A stretch of 5,896 nt of DNA, from assembly GCA_946477505.1 (NCBI GenBank), contig CAMKYP010000261.1, positions 1 through 5,896 of the forward strand, given 5' to 3'. The notes beneath the pieces are model-generated. The model made no database searches. It had not been told where the DNA came from and was given only the letters and a program-made list of their open reading frames with translations. Positions 5,211 through 5,896 of the stretch are shown in pieces; position 1 is the first letter of the stretch; each line of letters starts with the position of its first letter. The position numbers were made by a program, and so were the translations under genes. Source of the stretch: an uncultured Dechloromonas sp. Lineage in GTDB: Bacteria; Pseudomonadota; Gammaproteobacteria; Burkholderiales; Rhodocyclaceae.

Positions 5211-5896
5211 GATCAGGACTCCACGGTGGATTACGCGGCGCTCAAGGAAAAAATCCGCGACGCGGGACGACAACTGGGCTTTGCGGCCATCGGCGTAGCC
5301 AGGGCCGACCCCGGCGAAGCGGTGGCCGGACTGCGTGCCTGGCTGGCCGAGGGATGCCATGGCGACATGGATTATATGGCCCGCCATGCCGAATTGCGCG
5401 CCCGCCCCGAACTCCTGCAACCGGGCACGATCACCGTCATCAGCGCCGCCCTCGACTACCTGCCCCACGCCAACATCGTCGACCGGCCGGATCGGGCGGC
5501 CATTTCGCGCTACGCGCAGGGCCGCGACTACCACAAGGTGATCCGCGGCCGGCTCCAGAAACTCGCCGACCAAGTCGGCGCACTGGTTGGGCCCTTCGGC
5601 TACCGCGTCTTCTCCGACTCCGCGCCAGTCATGGAAGTCGAATTCGCCCGCCAGGCGGGTCTCGGCTGGCGGGGAAAACATACACTGCTGCTCTCGCAGC
5701 AAGGTTCCTGGCGCTTTCTCGGCGAAATCTACGCGGATCTCCCCCTGCCGCCGGACGCACCGATCGAAGCCCATTGCGGGACATGCACCGCCTGCATCGA
5801 CGCCTGCCCGACGCGTGCCATTGTCGCCCCCTACAAGGTGGATGCCCGCCGTTGCATTTCCTACCTGAGCATCGAACTGGACGGCCCGATTCCCGA
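5205..5896 (+). CDS. queG: Epoxyqueuosine reductase, N-terminal 230 residues, 3' end beyond window
   Basis: Cobalamin- and iron-sulfur-dependent enzyme that reduces epoxyqueuosine to queuosine in the anticodon wobble position of tRNA-Asp, -Asn, -His and -Tyr. Diagnostic segments are HGDMDYMARHAELRARPELL (52-71), SRYAQGRDYHKVIRGRLQKL (101-120), FSDSAPVMEVEFARQAGLGWRGKHTLLL (136-163), CGTCTACIDACPTRAI (191-206) and RRCISYLSIELDGPIP (215-230). D138 corresponds to the active-site Asp of known QueG structures. C191, C194, C197 and C201 form the first cluster motif; C217 begins the second, whose remaining cysteines are beyond the edge. The family is about 350-380 residues, so roughly 60% is visible. 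The frame is open to the last base. The ATG at 5205 is used here. Its upstream GGGG is only 2 bases away, whereas GTG at 5226 has a well-spaced AGGA, so the true protein may be 7 residues shorter. It is divergent from tsaE. Confidence 0.95.
   Translation, partial: MHDQDSTVDYAALKEKIRDAGRQLGFAAIGVARADPGEAVAGLRAWLAEGCHGDMDYMARHAELRARPELLQPGTITVISAALDYLPHANIVDRPDRAAISRYAQGRDYHKVIRGRLQKLADQVGALVGPFGYRVFSDSAPVMEVEFARQAGLGWRGKHTLLLSQQGSWRFLGEIYADLPLPPDAPIEAHCGTCTACIDACPTRAIVAPYKVDARRCISYLSIELDGPIP
5215..5222. promoter_or_regulatory. Back-to-back Shine-Dalgarno sequences for tsaE and queG
   Basis: The octamer AGGACTCC carries GGAG on the minus strand (5222-5219), 8 bases before the tsaE GTG. It also carries AGGA on the plus strand (5215-5218), 7 bases before an in-frame GTG at 5226 that is an alternative queG start. 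The minus-strand site decides the tsaE start. The plus-strand site raises the chance that queG begins at 5226 rather than 5205. Confidence 0.5.

Noticed and set aside
5371..5376. TATAAT on the minus strand inside queG as a tsaE promoter
   Set aside because: It lies about 160 bp from tsaE, has no -35 at normal spacing, and falls in coding sequence for the conserved MDYMAR segment.
5211..5774. 188-residue N-terminal extension of TsaE (start at 5774)
   Set aside because: This part is antisense to clearly coding queG and unlike TsaE; GTG at 5210 with GGAG upstream gives a normal-length protein.

Overview
The window looks like the chromosome of a GC-rich betaproteobacterium, probably of the Rhodocyclales (Dechloromonas/Azonexus-like). 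This rests on the character of the encoded proteins and the gene order, and no database search was possible. Nearly all of it is housekeeping sequence, densely packed in short transcription units. I found no mobile element, CRISPR array, tRNA, rRNA, phage gene or obvious defence system.

Left block (1-2203, minus strand): ribF (bifunctional flavokinase/FAD synthetase) is followed after 9 bp by the 5' part of ileS (isoleucyl-tRNA synthetase), which runs off the left edge. This ribF-ileS pair is a common proteobacterial arrangement. A 161-bp divergent intergenic region (2204-2364) holds a perfect TATAAT box facing each way, serving ribF on the left and a diguanylate cyclase on the right. Neither box has a recognisable -35.

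Middle (2365-3402, plus strand): a soluble GGDEF protein with a GAF-like N-terminal sensor region, an intact GGEEF active site, an RxxD product-inhibition site and a polar insertion inside the catalytic domain. It is the only signalling gene and the most accessory-like element here. It converges on amiC with 18 bp between the stop codons.

Right block (3421-5896): tsaE and amiC form a minus-strand operon that overlaps by 46 nt. queG starts on the opposite strand, and its most upstream ATG overlaps the tsaE GTG start within the hexamer ATGCAC. In E. coli, queG also lies divergent to a cluster containing nnr, tsaE, amiB and mutL. Here nnr is missing from between queG and tsaE, and no mutL follows the amidase. 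TsaE (tRNA t6A synthesis) and QueG (tRNA queuosine synthesis) both act on anticodon-loop modification, and IleS charges a t6A-containing tRNA. AmiC splits septal peptidoglycan after Tat export.

The points most worth a second look are the head-to-head tsaE/queG start arrangement with back-to-back Shine-Dalgarno sequences, a roughly 70-bp AT-rich island with rare codons and a candidate promoter inside tsaE, and the insertion in the diguanylate cyclase. I do not see a new multi-gene system in this window.
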